Assembly (NCBI GenBank): GCA_028455995.1
Contig: JABELC010000010.1
Coordinates: 1,266,001-1,330,000 of the forward strand
Reading direction: 5' to 3'
Length of the DNA: 64,000 bases
Source: Scleromitrula shiraiana
Taxonomy: Eukaryota; Ascomycota; Leotiomycetes; Helotiales; Sclerotiniaceae
The notes under the pieces are model-generated. The model saw only the letters and a program-made list of their open reading frames with translations. It did not search any database and had not been told where the DNA came from. Made by a program: the position numbers and the translations under genes. This document shows, piece after piece, positions 47,349-61,055 of this stretch (position 1 is its first letter; every line of letters starts with the position of its first letter).

Positions 47349-50300
47349 ATGTTTCAAACATTTAGCGGAACTTCTCGTCGACCTAGAAACGTTAACCTTT
47401 CCGGACAAAATGCGAATCCGTTTGCTGCCACTTCATGGTCATCCCCCAATACGCCAGCTTCTGGCACTCAAAAAGCAGTCGCGCATGCTCAACAAGAGAG
47501 GGAACAACGACAACGGGAAAGGGAACGATTAAATGCTTCAAAACAAATTCAGAGAACATGGAGGGGTCATAGGACGAGGAGAGCACTGGCAGATGAGCGG
47601 CGTCAAATATACGACGAGAGATTTATTGCAGTGGAAGGAGGAGGGGATTATGGAGAAATATTAGCTCAGAGATTACAACTGTTACTTGCATTTTGCAACT
47701 TTCGAAAACCAGAGGACATTGCCCGGTTAAGAATACTCAGTGAGGAGATATTAAATTGTGATCCATCTTCCTTCATAGTCCGTCAAGATGTCCAACCCCG
47801 GTTGTACCGACTCGCAGCCATTCTTTTAGATATGCTTAAAATGTATGTACGGATATTTTGTTTATCATCTTTTGCTATGTAGCTGACCAGTCGAATAGCT
47901 CATTGCCCCTCTTCGAAGAAAGCTTGTTGAAACTATTAATATCAATCATACACCAACATCGTAACATATTACCACCTATGTCTGCATCCTATTATAACTT
48001 TCTCTCGGCTTTTGTAGCCACAAACATCTCATTCGATGATAGAAACGGAGTGCTTGCCTACGCAATAGGACTTCCTGTTATGGAGCCAACTCCATTATCT
48101 GGTGAGTTTCCCTTCACCACGTCCGAACCCTAGTGCTAATAAATGCAGATAAATCACTACTTGATATCTACGCTACTATGGCATCACAGTTCTTAACCAC
48201 GCCAAATCTGGATGCCACCTTGGGAGGTTTACAAAATCTTGCTTCGAAGGTTAATACCAATCGTTTAGCAAGTGCTATAGTCCGCGAGTATACAAGTAAT
48301 GCAATTGCTCAGGTAGGATCTGAGTCAAGACTATGGCTCCTATCTCATTTTGTTGCATTGTATCATCTACAAGAATTAAACGATCAAGAACCTGAATTAT
48401 TGAGGGCTTTATCTCTTCAACTATCAGGCTGTTCTGCAGATATCATTGGTAGAATTGATGAAACCGATTCCTCAATTCAGGATGCAGAGGACACTGACCA
48501 TATCCCCTCTCAAGCACCCTTACCTGTATTTGTTAGAACTCGGATCTCATCTTTGGTGAATCAAGCTAGCATTGAGGGTTTGCTAAAGAAATTCAACATG
48601 TACGTCAGGCGATTCTATACTCATTCATGTCTCTACTGACATATGTGTAAACAGTGATTACGCAAAAGGTTCACAAGAGGATGCAAGTCTACTAGCTAGC
48701 TACGCACTTATCCTTTTACGTATATTTCCAAGTCGTGCGGATGAAATTCGAATGTGGCTCTGTCGTGGAACAATGACTGGCCCGAATGGTAATAAGATAC
48801 CTGCCTTGAAATTCTTCTGGTCCGCTATGAGTTCGACTAGCACATTCACTACTATTATGGGCGATTCCAATGCTGCATTGGATATACTACGGCCGAAAAG
48901 ACAATACAATGATACTCCATCTTCATCCGATCTAGTAAGAGATCGCGAATGGAGAACTATACTTCTCTTTCTAGAACTTTATACGTTTGTCCTCAAATTT
49001 ACCGACGATGAAGAATTTCTCAGTGGTAGTTCGGAAACTGGACCAATAGGTGGGAAATCCTCACAAATGAGGGATAGCGCTCTTCCATTAGAATCTGTGA
49101 AGAATCTTACTCTGTTCCTCAAGAACATTTCATTCACGACATTTTACAATGCCGCCGAACTTTCTGGTGATGACCAGCCTATCCTTGAATCTGGCCTTAG
49201 CACGTATTTTGGCACCAACGGATATTCTGGAGCTAAGAAACAAGCCTCTTCTAGTAATGAAGATATTCCATCATCATCATCTTCAAGCAAATCAAGTCAA
49301 CCGTTTGCAGGGATCGCTGGGATGACATTTTACTATGTGCGAACAATAGTTATTGGGGTTATGCGAATGCTTTATGAGCGTGACTCGAGGCGACGCTTCT
49401 TGCCTAAAGATCATTGGCTCATGACAACACGATTTGATATGGAAGGTTTTATTCCTGCAGTTGTTATGGAAGAAGAACGACGTCATGAAGTAGGAGAACA
49501 ACAGGGGGAGGATGATGAAAGTGAAGATGACTCTCCTTTAAATGCGCCTGTGGGACTTGTCGGTATGGCCCAACCACGACGAGCTGTACAAATCGAAAGG
49601 ATGCGGAAACGTCAGCACAAAGCTGCCAGACAAAAGCTTATGGCCGCTGTTGGACCTCGACTTGAGGTGTTGCAAAACATGCCATTTGTTATTCCTTTTG
49701 AAACTCGTGTTACGATATTCCGAGAGTTTGTTTTCCTAGATCAGACTCGTAGAAGAGGTGGATATGTCGATCCTGAGGAATGGCGATTATCAATTGCTCA
49801 ACAATCGATGGGAAATGGGCATCGCCATACAGGTCGTGAAATTTTAGGCAGACACACCGCACGAATTCGTCGAAATCGAGTTTTTGAGGACGCTTACGAG
49901 GCATTCTATGGACTAGGAGAGGGTCTCAAAGAACCTATTCAAATCTCATTCGTGGATCGATTCGATGTTCAGGAGGCTGGAATTGATGGTGGTGGTGTAA
50001 CTAAAGAGTTTCTTACCAGTGTTACGAATGAGGCATTTCGTTCTGAGAATAGTGCCAATCTTTTTGTGGCAAACAACCAAAATCTACTCTATCCCAACCC
50101 AACCGCTCTTGATGAACGAAAAGAACTTTTGAAGGAGGCTGGTCTTACAGAAGGTAGCACTGAATTCAAAGACATGTTGACTGATCTACTCAGACAATAC
50201 GAATTCCTAGGTCGCGTCATAGGAAAATGTTTATACGAGGGAATCCTCGTAGATATAAATTTCGCCGGATTTTTCCTCCTAAAATGGGCCTCTTCAAACA

Positions 50301-51046
50301 CAGGCCAAGAATTAATGTATCGAGTCAACATCAACGACTTACGCGATCTCGACGAAGAACTCTACCAAGGTCTACTAAAACTCAAAAACTATCCCGGCGA
50401 CGTCGAAGATTTCGGCCTCGACTTCACAATCGTCGATACCATCTCCCCCCGCAATTCCCCCAGCAAAACCCTCCTCCGCGACCTCGAACCAAACGGCTCC
50501 AACAAACCCGTGACCAACGAAAATAGACCCCTCTATATCGCCTACGTCGCGCGCCACCGTCTGCAAATCCAACCGTTCTTCCAAACTCAAGCCTTCCTCA
50601 AGGGTCTCGGCCAAATCATTAATCCCGCCTGGCTGCGCATGTTCAATCAATCGGAACTGCAGACGCTTATTGGGGGCGAGGCTGCAGAAATCGATATCGA
50701 GGATCTGAGACGCAATACTATTTATGGGGGTGTGTATCAGATCGGGGATGATGGGCTGGAACATCCTACTATTCAAATTTTCTGGCAGGTTATGAAAGAA
50801 TTAAGTGATGAGGATAGGAGGAAGGTGCTGAAATATGTGACGAGCACGCCGCGGGCCCCGCTCTTGGGGTTCGAGAAGTTGAATCCCAGGTTTTGTATTA
50901 GGGATTCGGGAGGGGACGAGGAGAGATTGCCGAGTACGAGTACGTGTGTTAATTTATTGAAGTTGCCGAGGTATGGGGGACGGGAGAGGCTGAAGAGTAA
51001 GTTGCTTTATGCGGTTAATTCGGGGGCGGGGTTTGATCTTTCGTAG
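47349..51046 (+). CDS. HUL5: HECT-type E3 ubiquitin ligase, Hul5/UBE3C-like
   Basis: Four exons (47349-47842, 47899-48101, 48149-48599, 48655-51046; introns 56, 47 and 55 bp) give 1179 residues. Near the N-terminus an IQ-like motif follows a charged helix (LNASKQIQRTWRGHRTRRAL, residues about 61-80), as in UBE3C and yeast Hul5. The middle is a helical scaffold with one acidic low-complexity insertion. The C-terminal ~360 residues are a complete HECT domain: ISFVDRFDVQEAGIDGGGVT, EFLGRVIGKCLYEGILVDIN, FFQTQAFLKGLGQIINPAWL, LGFEKLNPRFCI and the catalytic Cys1147 in STSTCVNLLKLP, ending at GFDLS. Hul5 associates with the proteasome and extends ubiquitin chains, helping clear misfolded proteins. 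Nothing in the sequence suggests loss of function. It is divergent from PAB1. Confidence 0.95.
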
Positions 51047-51382
51047 ATGTGAGGGGAGATTTGAGGTGGGGATGAGGGGGGGATAAGGTGGGAATAGATG
51101 GAGATGGAGATGGATGATGATGATGACGACGGATGAATGAATAAAGCGATGGATAAATAAATAAATAGAGGGACTGTCTGATAAATGAATAGAGGGGTGA
51201 AGGGATGAAAGGATGAAGGGATGAAAGGATGAAAGGAAACACATCGTAAAAAATCAAACAACATATCACATGAAGTGAAATGACTAAATGACTAAATGAC
51301 TAAATGACTAAATGATCAATAATATTATGTATGAATGATGAATGATGAATGATGAATGAAGTGAATGTTCATGTGTTTATAG

Positions 51383-51413
<31 letters not shown>

Positions 51414-53500
51414 GGGATTGGTGATCCGGCTTTTTTATTCGTGTTTGGTTCTTGGGGGGGGTTGGTAAGGTTAGGAGATGGGTGGATGGATGAGTGGGTA
51501 GATGGATGAGTAGATGAGTAGATGAGTAGATGAGTAGATGAGTAGATGAGTAGATGAGTAGATGAGTAGATGAGTAGATGAGTAGATGAGTAGATGAGTA
51601 AATAAATAAATAAAATAAGTAAATCAATTAGACGACGTGAAAAGAAAAGGGCGCGAAAAGAATAGGTGAGTGAGGGGAGAGGAGGGGAAAGAGAAAGAGG
51701 AGGGGAAAGAGGAAGGGAAAGAGAAAGAGGAAGAGGGATTGATTGGTTGTAAGCTGGCTATGAGCTGATTACTAGAGCGGCTGTTTTTATAATTTAGATA
51801 TTGGGGGAGTTGGTAGTGGGTATGGTGTGGGTGCAGAGTGGGTAGATTGGTGGATGAGATGGGTTGTTCAGTTTCTGTAAGCGATATTTATGAGTTGGTG
51901 TTGGGATTCATATTAGTATTGAATTGATAATAGTAGTTGGATTGAGGGTTGGTATTGATAATCTGCTTGGGTGAGGTGGTATAAAGGTTGGTTGGGTGGT
52001 TGTGAATGTGAATGTGGATGTGGATGTGAATGTGAATGTGTGGGTTGGTTTTTTTGTGTAGTAGTATATAATTTGTGATGAGTTGAGGGTGGGCGGTTTA
52101 TTTCTGGTTTGTATGATAGATGAGTGATGGATGGATGGATGGATGGATGGATGAGTGGATGAGTGGGTGAGTGGGTGAGTGGGTGGGTAGATGAATGGAT
52201 TTTATAGTATGTATAAAAGTATTTGCAGTGATTAACTAGATAGTTTTGTTGTTATCATTACGATAGTGTCGTTTGAGAGGTTTAGTGAGTAAAAATGAAG
52301 GCGAGGTTAGAGTAAAGATAAAAAGTATGGAAGGGTTGAGGATCTGGGGATTGGGAGTTATGATGGTGGGTATTGAGTTAGGTGGGAATGTGATGGGTTA
52401 TAGGGTTAAGAGATGGATAGGCAGATGGATGGATGTGAATGGAATAGAATAAGATGGTGGGTGGGTGTGTGAGCTTGGTTATGTATTTGGAAGAAAAAGG
52501 TAAGGTGTGTTATGTGCGAAAGGGGGGTAGGTGGATGGTTGGATTTGGATTTATGATAGATATTGAGATGAGAAGCGGGTGAGTTAGGATAGGATGGAAT
52601 GAGATGGGATGCAATAAGATAAGATGAAATGGAACGTGATTTTGGGTAAGGAAGGAAGGGAGGAAGTAGAGACGAATGAAGGGAGGAGAGGAGTAGGGAA
52701 GGAGGAGAATTGATGAGGATAAAGATAGTTGGATGTATATATGAAATAGTGTGATATATAGTGACTGATTATGTTTTTTCTCCTCGATTTCTCTTTGATT
52801 ACTACGCTAGAGAAATCCAAGTAGTGAGAATACCTGGAAGGTTGTATAATTACATATGGCCGGCCATTCACCGATCCGATGGAAAATATTGGAGAGGAGA
52901 ATGAGTGTTAGAGATGCATAACATGATATTCAACTGGAATAGTTTTTAGATACGGATTATAAATCAAGCCTTGGTTTGATGGGCGTAGTAGTATTTATAG
53001 TATATATATATACTCAATAAGGGCCATCCCAGTCTGTCAATCTTGCGCCCTAAAGATATGTTTCGTTCAATGGGAAGCTGTGAGGTCTGAGATGTTGACC
53101 TTGACTATTTTGGGCGGTTTTGAGATATTTATGGCTCTTTATGAAAACCTTTGATAGTATGAGGTTCCATCCCAAGTGCATGGTAGAAGGAAGTGAGTTG
53201 AACTATCTCGTTCTTTTGGTCTGAACGCGTGTATTATGCATGCCAGCTTACTGTAGTTGAGTGTATTGTAATGCAAATCGTGGGGTATGCATTCGTTTCC
53301 AGAATGATATATTGGATTGTCTTTATATCCTGTAGATTCTACAGGGTGTATGTATGCTTGTATTGTATAGGTCATAGAGATTGAGATAGATAAGGAAGGA
53401 CAATGGACCAAGGACTGTATGGTGATTAGAGGGAGGACCAAGCTGAGGTATCCTTCATCATGGCTTTTGTAGTAGAGAAGCTATGGATAGGGTATAAAAT
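51047..53500. other. Minisatellite-rich gene-free region downstream of HUL5
   Basis: 2.4 kb of strongly G/A/T-biased top strand with many small tandem arrays: (ACTAAATG)n near 51280-51313, (TATG)n near 51386-51412, (GATGAGTA)12 at 51505-51600, (GGAT)n and (GAGTGGGT)n near 52125-52200. The multiple overlapping minus-strand frames here encode only low-complexity strings. Confidence 0.6.
51505..51600. repeat. Perfect 12-copy array of 8-bp unit GATGAGTA
   Basis: Twelve uninterrupted copies (96 bp), flanked by degenerate relatives of the unit. Suitable in principle as a length-variable locus. Confidence 0.9.
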
Positions 53501-56500
53501 CATTAATGAGTAGTAAATATGAACTATCCTACGATGCATATCTTTAAATGATGACAATTGACATGATATTTACTTGTTTTCGTAACACTTGACATGTTAC
53601 AGTAGTTTAAGATAATTTATTCTTAGACCTCACTTAAAAATCTCAGTTCCCAGTCTTTATTGTTGATGATTGAGGCGAATAGTGATTTGTCCGGAGAGTA
53701 TTGTGTTGCATACCTAGATATGACAACATAATGACTGCATCTTACAGAAAGCTTAGTGAAGTCACAAGTGAAACTCGCGATTTGTTTCGATGATCTGCAG
53801 AATGAACATAATGGAATTTCAGTTTTATGTAGATCTACAACCCAGACCTACATATAATTCGGTCGGTTGAGATTTAGAAATCAAGATTAAGGTGGTACTC
53901 GGTCGACATCAAGCTGTACTCAAAGATCGTGGTAACTCCAAGATAAATGATTCGTTGCCTTGCACTCTTTGTTATCTCAACGGCTTGTTGCATAAGATAT
54001 CATGCATTAGAATGAATTTGGATGGCCACTTGCAAGCCGGCAAAGTTCGTGTAATGTAACGCAAAGCAGCATAGTAGTGCATTAACCCCTACGTATGTAG
54101 GAAATAAGTACGAACGAAATATAACATGAAATTCAACAGTATTATATCAAGTGCTTCGTCATGAAATATAGATGGATCTCCGAATCAGCCCTACTTTGGC
54201 TGATCCTTTAGAAGCTAATCATTTAAACCTTGTATCCGGATGCATATGATGTGAATCCTGGCTCCCGGTCAAGATCGACCACCCCTGAAAAAGAACTACT
54301 TTTGGATGGATCCTTTGTTTCTTTGGTTAAATGTAGTTTAAAGTTGATGGGAAAATGCAGTTAAAATCCTTACGCTATGAGACTTTAGTCGCTTCGATGG
54401 TGTTTCACGTGATTATTTTGTCGCCTACAGCGGCTTTCTCATTTTTGCGGGTTCTGAGAAATGGAGCGATGGCACCTCCCACCAAGAGTCTGGATTCATC
54501 CAAAGACAGGTAGACGGAAGTATAAGAAAGTGGAGAGTTTTCGCATGTTTGGGTATATGCTCCTCTTCTTTATGTATATATGTCATACATGTCTAGAATA
54601 CATATATATTTGTCATTTCCCCTCTTCAAATATTGAAATATTTCTACTAAAACGATGCAACAATGAGAAATTACTACTCTACGTATGCATTCGTTACCTT
54701 GCTGTTTGACCTGACTCTGTCCTAAATCCTTGTTGGTGTGGCACTCCCTGTCTTTTCAACAGAGTCAAATGGTTGAGACTTCCAAACGCTTGTTCTGAGA
54801 TTATCACGCCCCTGGTTTTCGTTTGCAATTCTTACGTTTAATCTGATATTTCATATCCGATGGAAATTGGGATTCCGCTAGGTTATCTTCAGCAGACAAG
54901 TGATGGCAGAAGATTTCTTATGTAAATCTCACAAAATCTTAAACGAGCGCCATATATAAGGAAAATGGTTGAGTACGACAGTGGCTTCCACTAGGAGTGT
55001 AGCATGTAGCAAGACTGGCCAAAGAGTGGCCTGGAGATTTCTTATGATCACAACCACCGATGAACCACCAACCCACCAACCACTCGGTCTTTTCTGGAAG
55101 GATCGAATCAAGCCTAAAGAAAAACGGGCACCCTCGGAAAAACATCTGCCTGTAATATCTCTCGTGCCGGAGCTCGGCACTTTCAATCTCATCGCGATGA
55201 GTTTGACTGCGAATCCTGATAATTTCAAGCATCGATAAAGGCGTCAACCTCAAAACAAATTCGATAGATCTGAATGTTCTACGACAATAAACACCAGAGA
55301 AGACACACGACTCGGCTCTAGCATCAAATCAGGACCTCGGTGTTTGTTAAGGGTTGCGACAATGTAATGAGGCTTGGAGGACGGAAGGAAAACAAAGCTT
55401 GTTGAAGGAAACCTACTGGTAGGTTTAACGCGCCTAAACATTATTTGTGAGCTTCGAAATCGATTTGTGTGGAATTGTGGTAACAAAATCAAGGTTGTGA
55501 TATTGTTAGAACTTTATATTCGAGGAATTGATGGAATACATGGAATATGGACCTCTGAAATTTCGAGAACAATAGGATAGCATCGCTCGCGATTACAACA
55601 ACAACATTTGGAATTCCCCGTCACTTCAAAAGACAGCGCCTTCCTACTATGTACCTATGCATTTTAGTTACTCGATCTATCGTCTCTCTCTCATATCGTC
55701 GCCCTACATTAACTCGAATCATCCCCCGACATTGACTATTCGTCAACGAAATGCACATATCTATCAATAATGGCGATAAAAAGAATGTGTCTTTTCTAGG
55801 GCATAATTCCAGCCTACGAACCTTCTCATCCAGTGACCTACATACTTTTTCAGGTTCATTCACCTATCATTTGTTGGACCGGCTGTATTATTTTAACCAC
55901 ACATACTCATTTGGACTTGATGGCAGGCTGGAATCGAATGCGATAGCCACCATGACTTTTGCTCGATAAAGATTCGTAGCAGAGAATTGGATTTTTTTCT
56001 CTATGGTTTCTTACTCTCCGCGATCTGGCCAATTGGGAATACATCAAGCATAGTACTAGGTACTCACGATTGACGAATAATTCCCCCTCAAGAGGCGCGT
56101 TCGTATAGTCAGCCAATTGTCACCATGGGAATTGTTAGTAGAGCTGTGAGGACACGGAGAGGTGCTTCACATCCGAATTAAGATTTGCGATTGCATCAAC
56201 ACGCCTAGGCAGCTGAAAGGCATTTCAATACTGTCTGATGATCATTGTTGTGGCCGCCACCATGTCAGCAAAACTTCTTTCCGTATCATAAAGCAACACA
56301 TAACATGGATGGATCGGCCGGTGATTGGCCAAATCTTTATTTACATAGGCTTTTGCCTGTCATTTACTTGTTTGAGTTTCATGCAATCTTCACCGCAAAA
56401 TCGTTACTTCAAGGATGAGTAAATAACATGGGCCGCAAATATTTTAACCAAAAGCTTGAAAGATCTCATGGTCCTTGATTTCACAGGCCCTCGAAACATG

Positions 56501-59500
56501 CAAGGACGGACGTCAAAATTCACCAGGCTTAGCGAGTGTATCCTGCATACATCGGACTGTTCGTACAATTGACCGTCAAAGATCGATCGATATATGAGAT
56601 ATCAAATACCGATTGCTCTGCGGTAAACCTTCCGATTTTCAACAATGGGAGGCTAAATTACAACAATCTGTCAAAGAATCGACGTGCATTATCATGTTTC
56701 CTGTAGTTGCATTCGCAAGATGAACCAATAGGTCAAAAATTTCTAGGAAGTGGCATACATTGCGAGAACCTTTTTTATTTCACTCAAACCCTGCATGCAC
56801 ACCGCACACTGCATGAAAAGTTTAAACTGCGATCCAAATTTGACGGAATCTACAATATGCACACAATGGAGAAGCATGCATCTTACCAAACTCCACCCTT
56901 TTCAGTGGCATAGATAACGAAGGATGTTACATGAAAAGTACCAATCATTTCAATAGACTTTGAGTTGATGATCAAGGGTTTTGTTTTTCAAACTCGGTTG
57001 TCGTCTTTCTATAGTGCAGAATCTGATCCTATGCTGAATTATGGACAGTTCATTATCTTTTTGCCCCTCTGAAGCAGTTGATCATATATCATCCTTTCGA
57101 AACACATGGCGACAGACGAGGTTACATCTCTTCCAAGCCAACTCCTGAAGACGGGCATTTTAGGCTTCCATTAGCATACCGCTCTCTATAAGGTTTGAAG
57201 GCTAATCTGCGCCGTACTTGGGATGTTTTACCATGACTTCTTGTTCGTACATGAATTCATCCCACCACACCGCCATTGCCTCTACCCCGCAGAGCTCAAA
57301 GATTGGATGATACCAATGAAAGAATCCTTCTGTCCGTTGTCATGAAATGGACGATCAAAACTCTCTGCATGCAACAGCAACACCTTGTGGGTCTAACGTA
57401 CTTTCGTCGGCTTGTAAAGATAGCACAACTGCCAGAGTATGTCGAAGTCATTTCTATACCAACAATTTCTCCCCTTCGCTTCACGTTGGGTATCTTGAAT
57501 ATGCAAATCAGATCCACATGAAAGCAGCATCTGCAGATGCACCACTAAAGCACCTGCCAAACCTACAGATTCTATGCACAGAATCTTCAAACATGGCTCC
57601 CATGCTTAATAATATGTGCTTTCATTTCTTCTCCTACTTCGGAAAGATGTATATCAAGGCATTCTATTATTCGAACGATAATTCTTCGGTCGACGGAAGC
57701 GGGTCTTTCTACGAATTTAAATGATGTTTTTTCATTGGGTGCAGGCAATAATAACTTCCTCGCGCCACCCTAATCGGTGGAGATGACTCCAATGCACGGG
57801 ATGAATATGCATTGCTGCCGCCTTTTTACCATTTACCCCTAATGATTATTCTTTCATCGTACCATCATTGATTCCGAGGCCCAAATACCTTCATGGTAGA
57901 CTTTTGGAGATGTTATCATTTGGAAGACCGGGTGCTACGATAAATCGTGTTACTTCTAATCACACGAACGCTTTATTGGACGGGGCTTGGTTACCATAAA
58001 TCCGAAGCGTTATTGTTTATCATAATGCAAGATGCTGCAAGGGCACGTCAAGTTTCGGTCTGCTGATTCAAACATGATGGAAGAAGGAACACGATCAGAA
58101 TTTCAGAGAGTAAATTATTGTCGAGATATCTGCAGGAGAGGGGCCATTTTACGTACATCAGGTACCTATACTGCACATTAATCTACCTTCTATTTCATGC
58201 TAAGGAACCACCCCGAGGTCTTTATCGTTCATCCATGAATGTAAACATGTCGGAAACCACAAGTTGTTAAAATTAACTCTTCGAAGTTTCAATTTTACTT
58301 CGAGAAGAAATTTCACAAATATGTGGATAAATCTAAGAATTAGAATGAAGCCCATTTTGTTATTTCGGAGTGGATAATGGACATGGACATGGAAAATCTC
58401 GATATTTGTCATAGCGTTTAGCAATATCGGATATCCATGACTGAAATTTACTTAGGTACTGGATGGTGGAACAAAGTGGGACAGATAGTGGGCATTTTCT
58501 ATGCACATCATTTGATGATGAAGTTTAGAAGTTTACCAACTCTTCCATTCGTGAGTTCCACGGCTTCGAGGTCTGAGCTTGTAAAAGGTAACCAGACCAT
58601 GTAAGCAAAAAGACCGGCTCACTTCGGATATATAGGTCTAATCTCATACAAATTCACAATTTAGCCCGAATCCTCCGAATATTCCATGCATACATAACCT
58701 TGAAAGCTTGGAAGTTACAGCACCTCATACCCTAGAACATCTATCGAAGGGTTCTCTCGTAACGATCGCCCTATAATCTGCAATCCTACGGTAACTTTTT
58801 TATCTCTCTTTTGCTCGAAAAGAGCGACTTCACGCAAGCTTTACTATGGACAGAGGTAGGTTCGGCTTGTATACCTAATACAATCTTTGCTTTGATGCAA
58901 ATCACTGGCACGAAGATATGAGGTGAAACCGTCTTTTTGAGAAGGTGCAGTACATTGATAACATTTCATGCTTGGTCATTCTACCTTGTACAGTACAGTA
59001 TTAGCTTTCTCTATCTCTCGTGCTCCAACACTTGGCTTGATCAAATCATCAAGGATGTTCCAACTCGCCTCGCTCGCATGAACTCCACGCTTATTCTTTG
59101 GTAACACTAAAATATTCCAAGTTTGTGTCACGGGCCGTTGCGTGGAAGGGGTCTTACAAGCGTCGTCATTATTGTTATGAAGTTATTGTTACAAGGAAAA
59201 GTTCTCCTCCTACTGGTTTACTGGTATCATGCTCTTACATTTCCATATATACAAACCCTGCAGACTCCACAAATGCCCTCCTGGGCCCTATTTCCCCCAT
59301 CAGACCATGTTCATCTTACCCTTGATCGATCAGCACCCAGAACCATGTTGCTATCGTGGCTTCACCGCTTTCCAAAACACTCTTGTTGCATTACTGGCAA
59401 TCTCAAAGTCTGACGGGGAGTGAAACACCCGTTGAGCTCCGCATTTTAAAAACGGTCTTCAGGCAAACATCAATTCGGATCGCCTCAAAACCTAACTACT

Positions 59501-59701
59501 ATCCCCTTTTCAGTCTCCAGAAATATTTAATTACTCCCAACTTTCCACCGAGGCAATCCCAACTCTCTTAGCTCTTAATTTATCTAAGGCTCTTAAAAGC
59601 TTATCCTTCTTCCACACATATTTATATCAGTTCTTTATCCCAACTTTTATAGTCTCATCACATTTTTTATCAAACTATACTACCAGATAAAACAATTCAT
59701 C
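53501..59701. other. 6.2-kb region without a supported gene
   Basis: Base composition is ordinary here, unlike the repeat-rich part before it, but no frame exceeds 125 codons and none has recognisable content. I looked for splice-joined domains, tRNA boxes and inverted ends and found none. A CACGTG E-box palindrome lies near 54407. The last 300 bp before the dioxygenase start is C/T-rich and probably its promoter and leader. Non-coding transcripts or long upstream regulation remain possible. Confidence 0.4.
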
Positions 59702-61055
59702 ATGGCACCAAGTAGACTTCAACCGGAGGATGAACTTCCTGTCCCAGAAATTAGCTATGACGTTAATCTTCCATACAAACAAGAATCAGACGAGTACGCT
59801 GAAGCTGCCTCTGGCCGGACCGAATTTCCTCATTATCTACCCTCTGTAAGTATTTGATCCAATCATTTTAGCCCCTTAAATTATCAGCCAGCCTCTAACA
59901 TAAGATAGTGGGAAGATGACGTTTGGTATGATGAAGTTCAGCCATTCGAGTATCATGATCCAGCTCTTCGAGCGGATAAATCTATGCCACATCTATTTAA
60001 CGGAAGAGTAAAGGCCAAGCATATCACACCAAAGATGGGAACTATCCTTAGTGGTGTCAAGATGGAGGAACTCTCTAGCCAAGGAAAAGATGAGCTTGCT
60101 CTTTTGATCACTCAACGCAAGATCGTCGTCCTTAGAGAACAAACCGAGTTTCTACACGCCGGACCACAATTTCAGCAAGACTTTATGTCTTATTTTGGAC
60201 CATTGAGCATTCAACCTGTCTCAGGCTCTGTCAAAGGCCATCCTCCATTCCATGTTATCCATCGTGATAACAACGAGGAAGTAATCGCTAGTTTCCTCAA
60301 ACGCAAGTTAACATCCACACTTTGGCACCACGATGTAAGCTACGAAAAGCAGCCACCTGGATACATCATGCTTGGCAGTAAGTTCTTATCTCTCTTCCGA
60401 GATCCCCACGCATCTTTGCTAACCAATCCAACAGTTCTCGCCTGTCCAGATGTTGGTGGAGATACCGTATTCGCGGATACCGTGGAGGCCTACAAACGCC
60501 TCTCGCCCACATTTCAAAACATGATCAAAGACCTAAAAGCCAACCACACATCGGAGAAAATGATCGGCTACGCGCGTGCCGCACGAGGAACCGTCCGAAC
60601 CGATCCCATCGATACCTTACATCCAGTCGTCCGCGTGCATCCCGTATCGGGCGAAAAATCACTCTTTGTAAACTCGGAATTCTTGACCGATATCATAGGA
60701 CTCAAGGACGGAGAAAGGGATATGCTTATGAAATTCCTGGTTGATCATGTTTGTATGGGTCATGATTTCCAAGCTAGGGTTGGGTGGGAAAAACATTCTG
60801 TGGTTATGTTTGATGGAAGGACCACTTTACGTATGTTTCTTCTGCTTATATTTTTCGGGTTTTTATTTTTCTTTACTGACATTTCATGTAGATACCGCAA
60901 CGGTAGATTACGATTCCCGCGTCCAAGCTCGTCATTTGTTTCGTCTGGCGGCCATGACCGAAAAGCCAATCTCGGTCGCTGAATATGAGGCTGCACAACT
61001 CCATGATGATAAAAGCTCCGAGATCTCTGATTCTTCATCGGAATCTTCACAGTAA
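59702..61055 (+). CDS. TauD/TfdA-family Fe(II)/2-oxoglutarate dioxygenase
   Basis: Four exons (59702-59845, 59909-60377, 60435-60830, 60892-61055; introns 63, 57 and 61 bp) give 390 residues. The iron triad is visible: His188 and Asp190 in LWHHDVSYE, and the distal His337 in TTLHTATVDYDS, whose codon is split by intron 3. Other family features are MGTILSGVKMEELSSQGKDE, KIVVLREQTEF, GGDTVFADTVEAYKRLSP and the 2-oxoglutarate-binding Arg region near ARHLFRLA. The protein ends in a Ser/acidic tail (SSEISDSSSESSQ). Fungal members include sulfonate (taurine) dioxygenases used for sulfur supply, but others oxidise different substrates, so 'taurine' is not established. It stands alone after a very long upstream gap; no sulfur gene is nearby. 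Confidence 0.93.

Noticed and set aside
51505..51600. Regular short repeats considered as a CRISPR-like array
   Set aside because: Units are 8 bp, directly abutting with no unique spacers, in a eukaryotic genome; it is a simple minisatellite.
57347..57724. 125-codon frame in the long gene-free region
   Set aside because: Overlaps other frames of similar length on both strands and shows no domain, repeat or splice support.
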